Assembly (NCBI GenBank): GCA_964035575.1
Contig: OZ037890.1
Location: forward strand, 992,001 to 1,056,000
Reading direction: 5' to 3'
Length of the DNA stretch: 64,000 bases
DNA from: Rhynchopus sp. YZ270_cl-10
Lineage: Eukaryota > Euglenozoa > Diplonemea > Diplonemida > Diplonemidae
Shown here: one piece after another, positions 30,501-39,071 of the stretch
Layout: each line of letters begins with the position of its first letter
Position numbering within the stretch: the stretch's first letter is position 1
The notes under the pieces: generated by a model
Told to the model about the DNA's origin: nothing
What the model saw: the letters and a program-made list of their open reading frames with translations, nothing else
The model's database searches: none
Translations under genes and position numbers: made by a program

Positions 30501-30623
30501 GTGATGCCGGCGGACTCTTGGTCGAGGAAGAGATCCTCGGGGTCCGCACGCATACCGCGGTGTGCAGAGAACGTGACTTTCTGTGTCGGGGGGGTGCGCA
30601 GCGCCGACGCGAAGGGTCTCTAG
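27306..30623 (+). CDS. Reverse transcriptase-RNase H frame of the YR retroelement
   Basis: The frame is open for 1,105 codons, but recognisable protein begins near 28960. Reverse transcriptase motifs: VVDGRPVN, TVIDLRGYFHQFPLS, RLPMGFSYAPWIAQ, and the catalytic YLDDM at about 29659. The RNase H follows: VWSDASTTGWGF, HLELWAAEKAL and LLWVDNDAVRLV. No methyltransferase domain is seen, unlike DIRS1. The frame ends within the first bases of B1. The upstream open part overlaps the recombinase and is probably a by-product of composition. Confidence 0.88.
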   Translation: MAQDTLPPSFATRRLSLPRALFPRRPREGGKKGPAGLTGEGGVWTTERRGREEDPGSCQRRGTTKRGGCKERPETDKEKAKDPSCESRCRTTKRGDDNNSPQKGKRQQKDPSCEQRCRTTKRGDANNSPHKENRQQKDPSCECRCRTTKRGDANNSPQEEEKRQQKDSSCEKRCRTTKRDENTEGPQKGKGQEKEREKEQEKYGSVRRYSEQADWSLPSAFFEAAEHGCVAEGGGVAGLRREGREEGGPAAPRLGPLAGGTYVCGRTPCSEGARQAFGSLRGVPFDNAGNNDRGGFGDPVGVAGAQDGFTWGSAKLHGPTVPSHSRRRGVGDLPEGHQGQEGPQPHGGDDPSETGDAPAYLGGHGGPEAPAAERAQHRCSHGCHLLDDACPYQRHTVRREGRLEGSRRPGRRGTSGGCRGAREGEGASAVAAGHLPAQGADYGGGGGVLASDDRGGFGVRGGYTPLRRAEAPDSARDAEAGWPVVDALLAPRGGTADGPGGQPTPHQGVPPPPGREADAAVPGLDERHEEGEGEELDAEAAVERLLCGGGYPDVYDTEDYDVLTDTGYAIEDRGAPQGLLRPPSRERLDDFPHGTLCLQSVRRLAGSRKRGDFLKWCTDSATFAEALTSRVPLPGPRSDVKPSFVAKCCAAGVMTPVRECDRKRGVVAIFDVPKADPLVRRLVVDGRPVNTRLPKPPKLSLPSPFSLARSMDSHKAGWATVIDLRGYFHQFPLSPDVAAFFCVRVGHTWYRWCRLPMGFSYAPWIAQNTSEVFLGELLASGSAVYLDDMIVIGASEIEVRARAAYVRDRIAYCKGEINEAKSMQAPAQRVSYIGLEWDVPCAAFRFPEAWKQKALSSLTASCDREEATLLAWWAMFGVLFRVTYVAQLKLCHFCDSIQFIRRWAKRIADHVCGWNAVVRLPEGVRRDVRGLVQAHLAPNRWLHAPPLPLSVFAGTVWSDASTTGWGFVSSTVGDPLSQAEWGTWEREYLSGDMFHLELWAAEKALRYAGRSGWPSVLLWVDNDAVRLVLQKGHTKTRLGNDILRRIFSGLQAAKMTLHVEWISTEVMPADSWSRKRSSGSARIPRCAENVTFCVGGVRSADAKGL
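27487..28932 (+). CDS. Tyrosine recombinase of the YR retroelement
   Basis: 481-aa frame. The first part is a tandem repeat (27549-27890); the enzyme starts near 27990. An N-terminal core-binding region (about 28090-28390) precedes the catalytic domain: Arg in TRARISD, HxxR in HSLRRG, a second His in LRHQDE and the Tyr in LRYLD. This full R-H-R-H-Y set indicates an enzyme able to insert circular cDNA without target duplication. The frame lies between gag and RT, as in VIPER, and overlaps both neighbouring frames; its translation presumably needs re-initiation or frameshifting. Confidence 0.88.
   Translation: MGQQNEAAARSAQKQIKKKQKILAANLAVGQQKEAMITIAHKKEKDNKKILAANNAVGQQKEAMPIIAHTKKIDNKKILAANVAVGQQKEAMPIIAHKKKKKDNKKILAAKNAVGQQKETRTLKVHKKEKDKKKKGKKNKKNTAACAAIVNKQTGVCPPPFLRPPSTAVWRRGVESQVFAERDGKKAGRLLRDLVPWQEAHTFAVGHHAAKERDRLLARFEEFRSTMPGTTTVEDLVIQWAWRALKTASPGVVRNYMDRLCRAIADDEGWVISRKVIRVKKALSRMGVMIRPKQATPLHTSEVMAALKLLRQSGHNTAAAMVAICWMTRARISDIRYVVKADWREVDGQGGAAHLVDAEVHAKEKARLQWQPAIFLPRGQITAVAVEFWRQTTEGGLVFGGDTPRYAVLKRQILRVMPKLDGQWWTHSLRRGAAQQMDLAGSRLHIKESLRHQDERQTLRYLDSTNATRRGKERSWMRRLQ
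27549..27890 (+). repeat. 84/87-bp tandem repeat at the gag-YR junction
   Basis: Four units start at 27549, 27633, 27717 and 27804 (GATCCTAGCTGCGAA, then GCTGTAGGACAACAAAAAGA). Because unit lengths are multiples of three, two forward frames stay open and encode different repeats (one with AVGQQKEAM, the other with RCRTTKRGD), both strongly basic. Confidence 0.88.
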
Positions 30624-30756
30624 CTCCTCCCCGCACGTACATTTCGCACTAACGGTGCCAATTGATAACTGATTCCTCCCTCACTCTCCCTTTGTTGTTA
30701 TTGTTTTTTATTTTGATTTCTTTTGACCACTAGGAGTACGATCATAAACCCCACAT
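30621..30756 (+). repeat. B1 terminal repeat of the YR retroelement
   Basis: Starts with TAGCTCCTCCCCGCACG, a 17-bp word that also ends A1, and runs to AAACCCCACA. It matches B2 (30952-31089) with about one difference. Confidence 0.85.
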
Positions 30757-31089
30757 ATAGCAGCACTGTAAGGCACTGGAAGTGCGTTATGTGGGGTTTG
30801 AGAGTACTTTAAACAAAAAAGGTGGGCGTCGGGCTGCTATTTCTTTTTACCTCCTGCTTTGGCAGGGTAGGAACCGGGGAGGGCTGGGAAAAACAAAATA
30901 CCACCATTTTCAGCAGAAAAAATTCATTTTTCGCTTTTTCCGTTTTCCCCACTCTAGCTCCTCCCCGCACGTACAATTCGCACTAACGGTGCCAATTGAT
31001 AACTGATTCCTCCCTCACTCTCCCTTTGTTGTTATTGTTTTTTATTTTGATTTCTTTTGACCACTAGGAGTACGATCATAAACCCCACA
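30754..31089 (+). repeat. A2-B2 terminal repeats of the YR retroelement
   Basis: Begins CATATAGCAGC, overlapping the end of B1 by CA. It carries the intact acceptor region CCACCATTTTCAGCAG (30901-30916) that A1 lacks. Confidence 0.85.
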
Positions 31090-31323
31090 CTCCACTCCAC
31101 TCCACTCCACTCCACTCCACTCCACTCCACTCCACTCCACTCCACTCCACTCCACTCCACTCCACTCCACTCCACTCCACTCCACTCCACTCCACTCCAC
31201 TCCACTCCACTCCACTCCACTCCACTCCACTCCACTCCACTCCACTCCACTCCACTCCACTCCACTCCACTCCACTCCACTCCACTCCACTCCACTCCAC
31301 TCCACTCCACTCCACTCCACTCC
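31090..31323 (+). repeat. (CTCCA)n array, right part
   Basis: About 47 copies, in phase with the left part at 25924-26071. Confidence 0.97.
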
Positions 31324-31377
31324 ATCCCCCCTCTCGAGGTGTTCCTCCATTCCCCCCCTCCTCCCTCTCCCCTGTTG

Positions 31378-33662
31378 ATGTCACCACTGGAGACATTCCA
31401 GCCACAACCACGGAGCAAATTGATACAAATGGAGGGCAAGACGTATACGGATTTGCATCCTCCAGGGACACGCAAGCCTGCACACCACTATGCATGCAGC
31501 TATCACAAGGATGAGGGGCGGGCCTTAGACACTTCTGGCGGGTTGCAACCTGCTGCGCAGACACCCTCACGGTACACTATGACGGCGACAGTCGGGATGC
31601 GCACACCACAGACTGTATCACCTCCAGCCACACCTCTGCAGCACCGTAGATACACCTCACCTATACCAAGCGAATTCAACCGGCAGGCCGGATGCGCACG
31701 GCAGTGCCTGCCTCAAAGCGAGGTGGAACGGATTAAAATGCGGTCCATAGAACGCAACCGCTCTCCTGTGCGAAGCATTTCCCCTCATCGCGCTTATACC
31801 CCTCGAGGGCATCCGACCTCCAGAGGGAGACGCGCTGTGAGCACCCCTGCATCTCGCTTTTCGGGGTTTTCCACTTTCAGACAAGAGTCGAGCAACAGCA
31901 ACACCCCGCCACGGAGAGGTACCCCTTCCACTCTCCACCAATTCAATGCTATACAAAACGCGATTCACCCAAGACGACACTACACTGGGTGCACCAAAGG
32001 CCGTTCTGTGGTGCTATCCCCAGAGTCGGTCCGACCGCAAACCCCTCCAGAGAGGGTTGTAGCCTCAGTATCTCCGACTCGAGGTTCGCCTATGGATACA
32101 CATAGTGCAGTTCCAGCTCAACCGGTGCAGAGGGAATGGGCGATGAGGGAAGAAAAATTTGAGGCACGTCTGGCGCAAGAGAGAGTGCGGATTACGTCGT
32201 CTTATGAAGAGGAATGGGCGCATTTACAGAAGATTCTACAAAGGAAGAACGAAAGAATTCAGGCGTTGGAAACTCATTTGAAGGAGGCGATGCGGTTGTT
32301 GCAGGAAAACAACATTTCGCTGGAAGGCTCCGCATTGTTCCCTGACGCTGCGCTTCACGACAGCAAACACAGTGCTAACACCACCTTCACTGAAGCCGCC
32401 TCTACCACCCTCCCTGAGAACACAGAAGAAGAGTACCAGGATGCTGCTCATACTACATACAATGCCTCTGCCATCTCCACGGAAATCACATCGCCTCACG
32501 AAAACCCAAGACAGCTCGCTTCTGTCCCTTCTATTCCAGAAGCTTCAAGTGGAAGCCCTGTAGAAGAAGCTTTTATTTCTTCTCACACTTCTCATGACTC
32601 TATAACAGCTGAGGTGGAAGCGCATTTAGAATACGCAAAAGAAGGGGAAGAGGAGGAGGAGGAGGAGGAAGAAGAGGAAGAAGGAGGAGGGGTTGTGTCC
32701 GGTGCGAATCTGCTTCTTCATATTGCAGAGGAGCGGGAGGAGGAGGAGGGGGGTGGGGTGCATCTGCCGTTTGTGGTGTTGTTGTTTCGAGGGTTATGTG
32801 AAACTCCTCCAAAGAGACCGTATCTTGCACTGTTAAGGGAGGTAGCAACAACGACTACTTGGTTGGATATGTTGTGTGATGATCTTCAGGAGGAGAAGAA
32901 GGAGGAAGAGGAAGAGGAGGAGGAGGAGATGCGGAGCGAAGAGAGCAAGGAAGAAGAATGCCAAACGACACCAAAAATCCCGTCTTTGGCAACAGAAGAG
33001 GTGGCGTCGGGTGAGGAGGTGCGAGGGGGAAGCCTGCCGCGGACGCCACGTCTTCCGGTGCCTGGGCGGCATTCAAGTTCCCCTACCCTGCAAGGTCCGG
33101 TTTTGACAGCCAGATCACCATTTCGTGTATTATCACCACCAAGAGAAAAGAGTGAAGAAGGCCTGCCGTCCATAGACGAAGAGAGTACCGTGGAGGTGGA
33201 GGCGGTGGGGGACGTAGAGGAATGTGCGGTAACTCCACGCGAAGGGTTTGAGCGTGATGTGAGCCCACAGTCTGTGCGGAGTGAGAAGCTGAAGGTGATG
33301 GCATATGTAGAACAGAATATGTCCTACAATAGACAAACGGAGCTGCTTCAGGTGTGTGTTTTTTATTTTATTTTGCCCAAAAAAAAGAAAGCGTGCATGT
33401 GTTGACCCTCTCAAATACTTTCAATTCTGTGAACTGAAATGTCCTCGTCTTGCTCACCCCGGATCCACAGGCACTCATCCCTGGCCAGCTCCAGCAAACG
33501 CTGGTTTTCTTTGATATGGTTGAGGTACAGCATGAAAGTGGTAGCGGCCCAGTTGGTAAGGAAGAAGGTGAAGTTGACAAGATTCTTCGATTTGAGTCGA
33601 ATTATGGTAACCTTTATGTTGCCTTCATCACTCGCATCAATCCTTCAGTGTCAGTTCCTTAG
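31378..33662 (+). CDS. Acidic coiled-coil protein, at least two exons
   Basis: Exon 1 is 31378-33351 and exon 2 starts at 33471 (GT-AG, 119 nt, phase 0; CTTCAG|GTGTGT ... ATCCACAG|GCACTC). An open extension upstream through the CTCCA array and the retroelement is an artefact. Residues 1-230 are Ser/Pro/Arg-rich with many SP and TP sites. One coiled coil (WAMREEKFEARLAQERVRIT to AMRLLQENNISLEG) follows, then long Glu runs (about 32640-32690 and 32890-32935) around a short hydrophobic domain (LPFVVLLFRGLCE). Exon 2 encodes ALIPGQLQQTLVFFDMVEVQ and LRFESNYGNLYVAF. Exon 2 ends at TAG 33660, but the same frame is open again behind it, so the 3' structure is uncertain. No family recognised; possibly cytoskeletal. 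Confidence 0.7.
33399..33440 (+). repeat. 42-bp repeat, copy in intron
   Basis: TGTTGACCCTCTCAAATACT then TTCAATTCTGTGAACTGAAA; it recurs at 34900-34941. Confidence 0.8.
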
Positions 33663-34244
33663 CCTCAGCTGCGAAGTACTCCTGAGTATGCTGTGGCGAG
33701 ATGTGGCCCTCCTAACGAGGTGATAACCGTTGAGCGACCCATTCGTGCAGTAATCCTCTCGCTGCAGATCCGTCAGAGTCTTAACTCTGCTTCGGGTGGA
33801 GTGGCTGGGGCGTTGCTAATCAGCATAGCTACTCTGGGATACGTTATTTTGCGATGTTGTATTTTTCCAAAAATGAAACCAGCCAGCCTGCAATAGTAGC
33901 TGGAGACAGAGGACCGTTTATTTTTTATGGGATGCGTTCAAGAATTAAACTCTTCCCCCCAAACCTCTGTTCATCTCTAGTTTTCTTTATCCAAACGTCG
34001 AGTGGACGCGTAATAATTTTTTTTGACGTCCAGGGGATGTGTTACGTACCGCACCAACTATTTCCCCGATTTTTTTAAAAAACAAAACTCACAGTTGGAC
34101 AACGAGCTAGAAGATCTAATCGGGTTGACCTTCGGTGAAGATGACTCCGAAACGGCAGGGGCTGCGGAGCTCGAGAGGGAGGAGGAGGAGGAGGAAGAGA
34201 GCGAGGAGTATGATGCAACTGATGCAGGGACAGGTGACATTTGA
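33663..34244 (+). other. Possible further exons of the 31378 gene
   Basis: After TAG 33660 the same frame runs on to 33896 (PQLRSTPEYAVARCGPP, ERPIRAVILSLQIRQSLN). A separate acidic stretch at 34094-34244 follows an ACTCACAG acceptor-like site and reads LDNELEDLIGLTFGEDDSET to a natural stop. Both look more like coding than intergenic DNA. I cannot tell splicing from gene decay. Confidence 0.35.
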
Positions 34245-34783
34245 TTCCCAGTCTGCCAGACGACCATGTATCATCTTCAAGACAACATTTTTTTTCCCCC
34301 TTTAACAAAGGGATGAGTACCGCGAGGTTCATTCCTTCACAAAAGGGGGACATAAACAAATCTGTATTCAGTATTAATGTAAATTGATTTGTCCACACAA
34401 CACAAAAATTTCTCCTTTTTCTTTTCTTTTCAAACACAAAAATGTGTCCCTACCAATTCCTCCCATAGGTATTTGGGGTGTTTTATAGTTCAGATTCTGA
34501 CAGAAGGTTTTTATCTCCTTTTGTTTTCATGGTGTGATGGTGTGACGGTGGGGCAAAAAATCTTTCCCATCTTTTTTCTAAAGCCCAAGCCATCTCATCC
34601 CCCCAATTCGTTCAAAGAAGGTAACTGAGCGAAGGGGCGTTCATCGTAACCAATTTTTTTTCATTATTATTCGGTGCCTCCTCACCTCTCGCACTGTAAA
34701 GCTCTGCTTGCTTTTTTACCCCCTTCTCTTTTGCAAGCTATCTGAATGCTTATGTTCATTATAAACGTTTTCTCTCTTTTGGT

Positions 34784-34816
34784 ACACTGTCACGAGAGGG
34801 CTTTGTATTTCAAAAT
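34784..34816 (+). repeat. Intergenic motif, type 2
   Basis: TACACTGTCACGAGAGGGCT then TTGTATTTCAAAATC. A tail-only copy (GTTCATTATAAACGTTTT) lies just before it, and a GTGTGCGCACGAGAGGCA variant follows at 34839. Confidence 0.6.
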
Positions 34817-34899
34817 CAACCTTTCTTTTTAAAAAGATGTGTGCGCACGAGAGGCATAGTATCTTTTCAAGTTTTCAAGTTTTTTTTATTTTTTGAAAA

Positions 34900-34941
34900 T
34901 GTGTTGACCCTCTCAAATACTTTCAATTCTGTGAACTGAAA
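34900..34941 (+). repeat. 42-bp repeat, intergenic copy
   Basis: Same sequence as 33399-33440, here between genes. Confidence 0.8.
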
Positions 34942-36072
34942 GTATATGAATCTAATTGAAAACTTGGTTGTATTAGTGTAGCCACCCTAGAGTGTGCTCC
35001 ACTATTTTTTTTTCTTTGTACCACTTGGTACCACTCCTTAGTGCATTTCACCCCCCCCTCTTACGAACTGCACACCTCACACCTCACCTCACTCTTTATT
35101 CCACCCCATATGCGACCGCTCTCCTATACGAACGAAACAGCACTCTTTCACAAAAACAAAAAAAACAACAACAATAAAACGAATTTGTAACTAAATACTA
35201 ATGATTGTCGACAAAAAAATATATAAAAAAAAGGTTGACAGATGCCTGACCCCCTCCATAGAGGAAACGAGAGGGGTGATGGGCGTGGGGAAAGGCCACC
35301 GGGAAACCGCGTTGCTTTTTTTTTTTTTATATTCCGTTCGCTTGGTTGCGAACGGAACACACATTATCTAGAGAGGGAGAGAGAGAGAAAAGAGAAGGGT
35401 TTGTGAAAACCCTCCCCCTTTTTTTGCGGGAAAGAAGAATACCCCAAATGGGCTGTGCACACGAGCCACGTGCCATTTTTGTGTGACAAAAATTGATGTG
35501 TAGAAAATAAAATATGGGGGGAAAAAAATGGGACACAGTCTCAAATATACCCTGAGTTGAACGAAATGAGAACCCGACTCTTTTGTTTTTTGTTGGTGTG
35601 TATGCGAAGCACGTTGTTAGGTTGGGTTAAGTAAGACTTCCGGGCCACCCAACCAGACCGTTGAGGATACGTATCCGCTCGAGGCGCGAAGTCTGTTGTG
35701 CTCATGTCCTCATTAAGTATCACTCCTTCGGGTTGCGGTCTTTGTGAGGCGTGTGTATCGCAACTTTTCTCATATCTGGGGTGGTTTTCCTTTTATTTTG
35801 CAGATTACAAATGTTCTCCCCACCCCATCTGTCTTAGATATTTCATTTTCATTTTTTTCATTTTTTTTTTTTTTCAAGGAGACCTTATTTCTCCCTCAGT
35901 GCCAACACTCCCGGGGGGTTCGATAACCCCACGGAGCGTCATTGCCTGCGTCCCATCTGAGGGCGTTTTTTTTTTTTTTTTTTTGGCACAACTTCACTTT
36001 TTACAATTTTTTTTTGTGTATCCCCCCCTTATTTCAAGTTTCTTTCTATTGTTACGAACCCCATAGTTTATG

Positions 36073-36132
36073 CAGGGTTTCCACCGAGGGGTACCCCAAA
36101 TCTTGAAACCCCAAATCCTGGTGGAAACCCTG
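36073..36132. repeat. 60-bp hairpin element
   Basis: CAGGGTTTCCACC pairs with GGTGGAAACCCTG. The loop contains GGGGTACCCC and two CCAAATC(T/C)TG words. Confidence 0.65.
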
Positions 36133-37035
36133 TCACGCACAAAAAAAAAATCCCCCCCCATCACCCCAACAAGTCTGTGTGCTATGTAGCGCTCGGTTGA
36201 CCTGTTTCATCCAAAGAAGTTCCTGTTACTTAGGAGTGTTTCCCCCCCCTCTTCTTGGCCCGTTTTCAAAAGGGAAAAATGTATGTCCACATTATACTCA
36301 AAGACCGCCCCAACCCTCCATCCCCCAAGTTGTTCTTGTTATCATTTTTTGCAATATCTTCTTCAAATTAAAGAAGGGCTTCCACCGTACCGTCCTAAAC
36401 CAACTCCACCATCTGTGCAACATCCCTTGAGATCCAGAACCCATTTCCCGCATCTGCTATTCTCCTCATAGGGGACGTCCGTGTCATCTTATAAACGTTT
36501 CTCTTCTTCGTGATCTGCTTCCACTTTCGCACCAAGCTCGCTTTCATTGTCCATAGCAACACCACAGATGCCCACAACGACGGAGAAGTGTTTCTCGATT
36601 TCTCAACCAAGTCTAGTGAGGGCGGAACCGTTAGCGCCACCACCGCCATGACTACTACTCCTGGCGGACCTGCGCAAACTCGGGCACACACCGTCCTTCG
36701 TGTGCCGGACGTGCTGCGGCCACCCCCGTGCGGAGAAACTTTGTCCACAGTACTCGCATGTCTTTGCACCTCCGCCAGCTCAACGTCTCGCTGATGAGGC
36801 TTGTTGGGAGGATAGCGGTGTTTCCCTGCAACACTCGCCCTACACTTTCTACGCTCTAAAGCCGAGCGAGCTTCATGAAACTGCAGTCACAATGAATTTG
36901 CACAGCGTACGGTCGTAATCGTAACGCTTTCTTGCACACACGGTGAAAAATTTAGAGGATTATTGATAATGCAAAACCCCAACAGGAGCCCCCCCTTTTT
37001 TTGTTCAACCCCCCCTCCCCACCTCTCCCCTCACG

Positions 37036-38565
37036 ATGGGAAGCCTCGCAAAACAAACCCGCACCTTTTATGTCGGCAGCTTCCGCGGCACGCACGGACG
37101 TCTTCACGAAACCCTTCTCGGCGACTCCGGGGTACGCCAGCTGCCCGAGGCGAAGATGGACATGGAGACCTGGCGCGGGGTGTGGAATAAGGGCCCGCTG
37201 TTTCGGCGGCATACTCCGGATGATGAGCAGATGTGTTTCAAACGGCATGCGAGGAGAGGGGCACATGAACGAGAGGCGGCGAGGCTTTATCAGCAGTTTT
37301 CAAAGACACTTTCCACCAAGCAACAGGACCTAGATGCATCCAGACGCCACGCCTCTGACGCAAACGAACGTCTCTTCGAAGCCCGCTTCAACACCGAAGA
37401 GTCCTGGACCGGCCGAGCCCCTCTCGACTACACCCGTCTCTCAGACGATACAATCCTCCGCCTCCACCTCTACGAAATCTTTGGACCGCTCCCCAACCAC
37501 CCTTCCCCGCCTACCACCATCTCAACCGAAACCCTTTGCACCCGGTTAATACAAAATGCGGTCAAAGAGGGTACTCTTCCCCTCGCAACCCAAAAAAACC
37601 TTGAATTTTGGACCGAAGCTGCCTATTTTGCGGTCGCAAACAGTAGGGTACCAGAATTGGCTGGATTGCATGAGGATTTTGTTGGGCATGCCAGAGATAG
37701 GTTTGACGCGGCGAAGGTGGAGGGGGGGCACTTGATCTCTTCCTATCGTCAGGTGTTGACAGGGTTTTACCTTCCCCCTACTTCTTCTATAGTGGAGAAG
37801 ACACCGTGCAGTGGGGAGGATCTGATGGATGCGGGGAAGGTCATTGCGGCGGTGACCGCGAACCTCCCGCTCTTGGTTTGGTATCGTGGGGAGCACTGCC
37901 GGGCGATGGTGGCGGATAAGCGGGTTTACCTTGCAGAGCAACGTGGTGTATTGGCATTGCGCCGTGAGTTTGCTTCGGAGTTGAGGACCCGGAAGATGGT
38001 TAACGATAAAGGAGGAAAGGAGATGGATGCCTCCATCCGCGACCACGAAGACGCGTTGGAGCGCATCGAACGCAACGACGTTGCCTGGCGTAAGGTTCAA
38101 ATACATCGTGTCAAAACCGGGAAGGCAGAGGAATCGCATCTCCTGCAGTCCATCCCGTTGTCCCCTATGCAGACCTCGCCATATCTCGTAGAGAGGGACG
38201 TACCAAAGGAGACGAAGGTGAGCAAGACCTTCCAGCACCACCTGGCAGAGCTGCTCTCAAATGCGGTGTATAAGAAGTGTCTCGTCGCAGGGGATGCGCC
38301 GCAGGTAGCGGAGATGCGCAGTGCGTTGTATGAAAACGCGTGGCTTCTGGCGAAGCAGGATGTGCACGAAATCTACTCAGCGCAGCGTGTCGATATCGGG
38401 GAGATGCTGCAGACGTCCAGGAGACGTGTGGAAACGGCGGTTCGTGCTATCACAGGGAACTCTAGATTGTCAGGGACATACTTCGCTGTGGAGAACAACA
38501 CAACTGACAGACGTGATGTGCTCTTTGCGCCAGACCAATATGCGGATGATTTGAAGAGTATGTGA
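37036..38565 (+). CDS. Hypothetical helical protein, 509 aa
   Basis: The ATG at 37036 sits directly behind a C-rich tract. The protein starts MGSLAKQTRTFYVGSFRG and is rich in charged helices (RRGAHEREAARLYQQFSKTL; ASIRDHEDALERIERNDVAW), with no membrane segment, signal peptide or catalytic motif I recognise. FYVGSFRGTHGR near the N-terminus and LLVWYRGEHCRAMVADKR in the middle are the most distinctive parts. The even length and steady coding character support a real gene. Codon use switches from C-ending (to about 37600) to G/T-ending codons (37630-38000) and back. Confidence 0.75.
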   Translation: MGSLAKQTRTFYVGSFRGTHGRLHETLLGDSGVRQLPEAKMDMETWRGVWNKGPLFRRHTPDDEQMCFKRHARRGAHEREAARLYQQFSKTLSTKQQDLDASRRHASDANERLFEARFNTEESWTGRAPLDYTRLSDDTILRLHLYEIFGPLPNHPSPPTTISTETLCTRLIQNAVKEGTLPLATQKNLEFWTEAAYFAVANSRVPELAGLHEDFVGHARDRFDAAKVEGGHLISSYRQVLTGFYLPPTSSIVEKTPCSGEDLMDAGKVIAAVTANLPLLVWYRGEHCRAMVADKRVYLAEQRGVLALRREFASELRTRKMVNDKGGKEMDASIRDHEDALERIERNDVAWRKVQIHRVKTGKAEESHLLQSIPLSPMQTSPYLVERDVPKETKVSKTFQHHLAELLSNAVYKKCLVAGDAPQVAEMRSALYENAWLLAKQDVHEIYSAQRVDIGEMLQTSRRRVETAVRAITGNSRLSGTYFAVENNTTDRRDVLFAPDQYADDLKSM

Positions 38566-39071
38566 ACACAAAAAATATCCTTATCCCAATTCTCTCCCCA
38601 TTTTGTAGTCTTTTTGAGCAATAAGCAGTAACGAGTCAATAATGTTGTTATTTTTTAAAACCCTTCATTTCAAAATACCCCACACACAGCTGTCCTTGTG
38701 ACCAGCCGCAGCAATATCCCTGAAACTCCGTTCACATCTGGTGGGTTTGAGGACCATTCTCCTGGTGTGAAGGCATAAACAAAAAGAAGAAAAATACAAA
38801 AACAAACAAAAACAAATGGCAAATAAACAAAAGGCTTCTCGGAAAACGGCCTTGGGGCGGGCGGGGGGGAGGGGAAACTTTTTGGGGGTTTTTTTTTATA
38901 TTCCTGGGGCACCTTTTTATCGAAAAAGGAAAAACAAACACACGGCAAATCTTTTCTATTTCCCCAAAATTAATTCCCCCCCCCTTAGAACTCATCTCAA
39001 TCCCTCAACTTCATCAACTTTCAGCAAAAATATAAAATATCGAGTACACATCCTCAGGAGATTTTCGTATA
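38566..39071. other. Intergenic stretch with acceptor-like tract
   Basis: AT-rich; a C-tract ending in CCTTAG (38979-38988) lies 83 nt before the ATG of the giant gene and is a candidate trans-splice acceptor. Confidence 0.45.

Larger units (their letters stand above)
26072..31089 (+). mobile_element. VIPER/DIRS-type tyrosine-recombinase retroelement, looks whole
   Basis: 5,018 bp with split direct repeats: A1 (26072-26269), coding region, B1 (30621-30756), A2 (30754-30950) and B2 (to 31089). The coding order is gag-like, tyrosine recombinase, then reverse transcriptase-RNase H in three overlapping frames, the order known from VIPER elements rather than from classic DIRS or Ngaro. No breaks are seen in the three frames. 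B1 and B2 are almost identical, so the insertion is young. There is no target duplication, as expected for recombinase-mediated integration. A1 differs from A2 because it carries a spliced leader (26176-26214). Confidence 0.93.
34245..37035. other. Gene-poor stretch with motifs and hairpins
   Basis: Mostly AT-rich with pyrimidine tracts. It holds motif copies (34737, 34784, 34839), a 42-bp repeat (34900-34941), a 34-bp word (34958-34991) found again at 63872-63905, and a hairpin (36073-36132). Short frames at 36510-36918 have mixed composition and no family resemblance. Confidence 0.5.

Noticed and set aside
31057-31377. N-terminal extension of the 31378 gene through (CTCCA)n and the retroelement end
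   Set aside because: The array and the inserted element cannot be part of an old gene; the ATG at 31378 is the first credible start.
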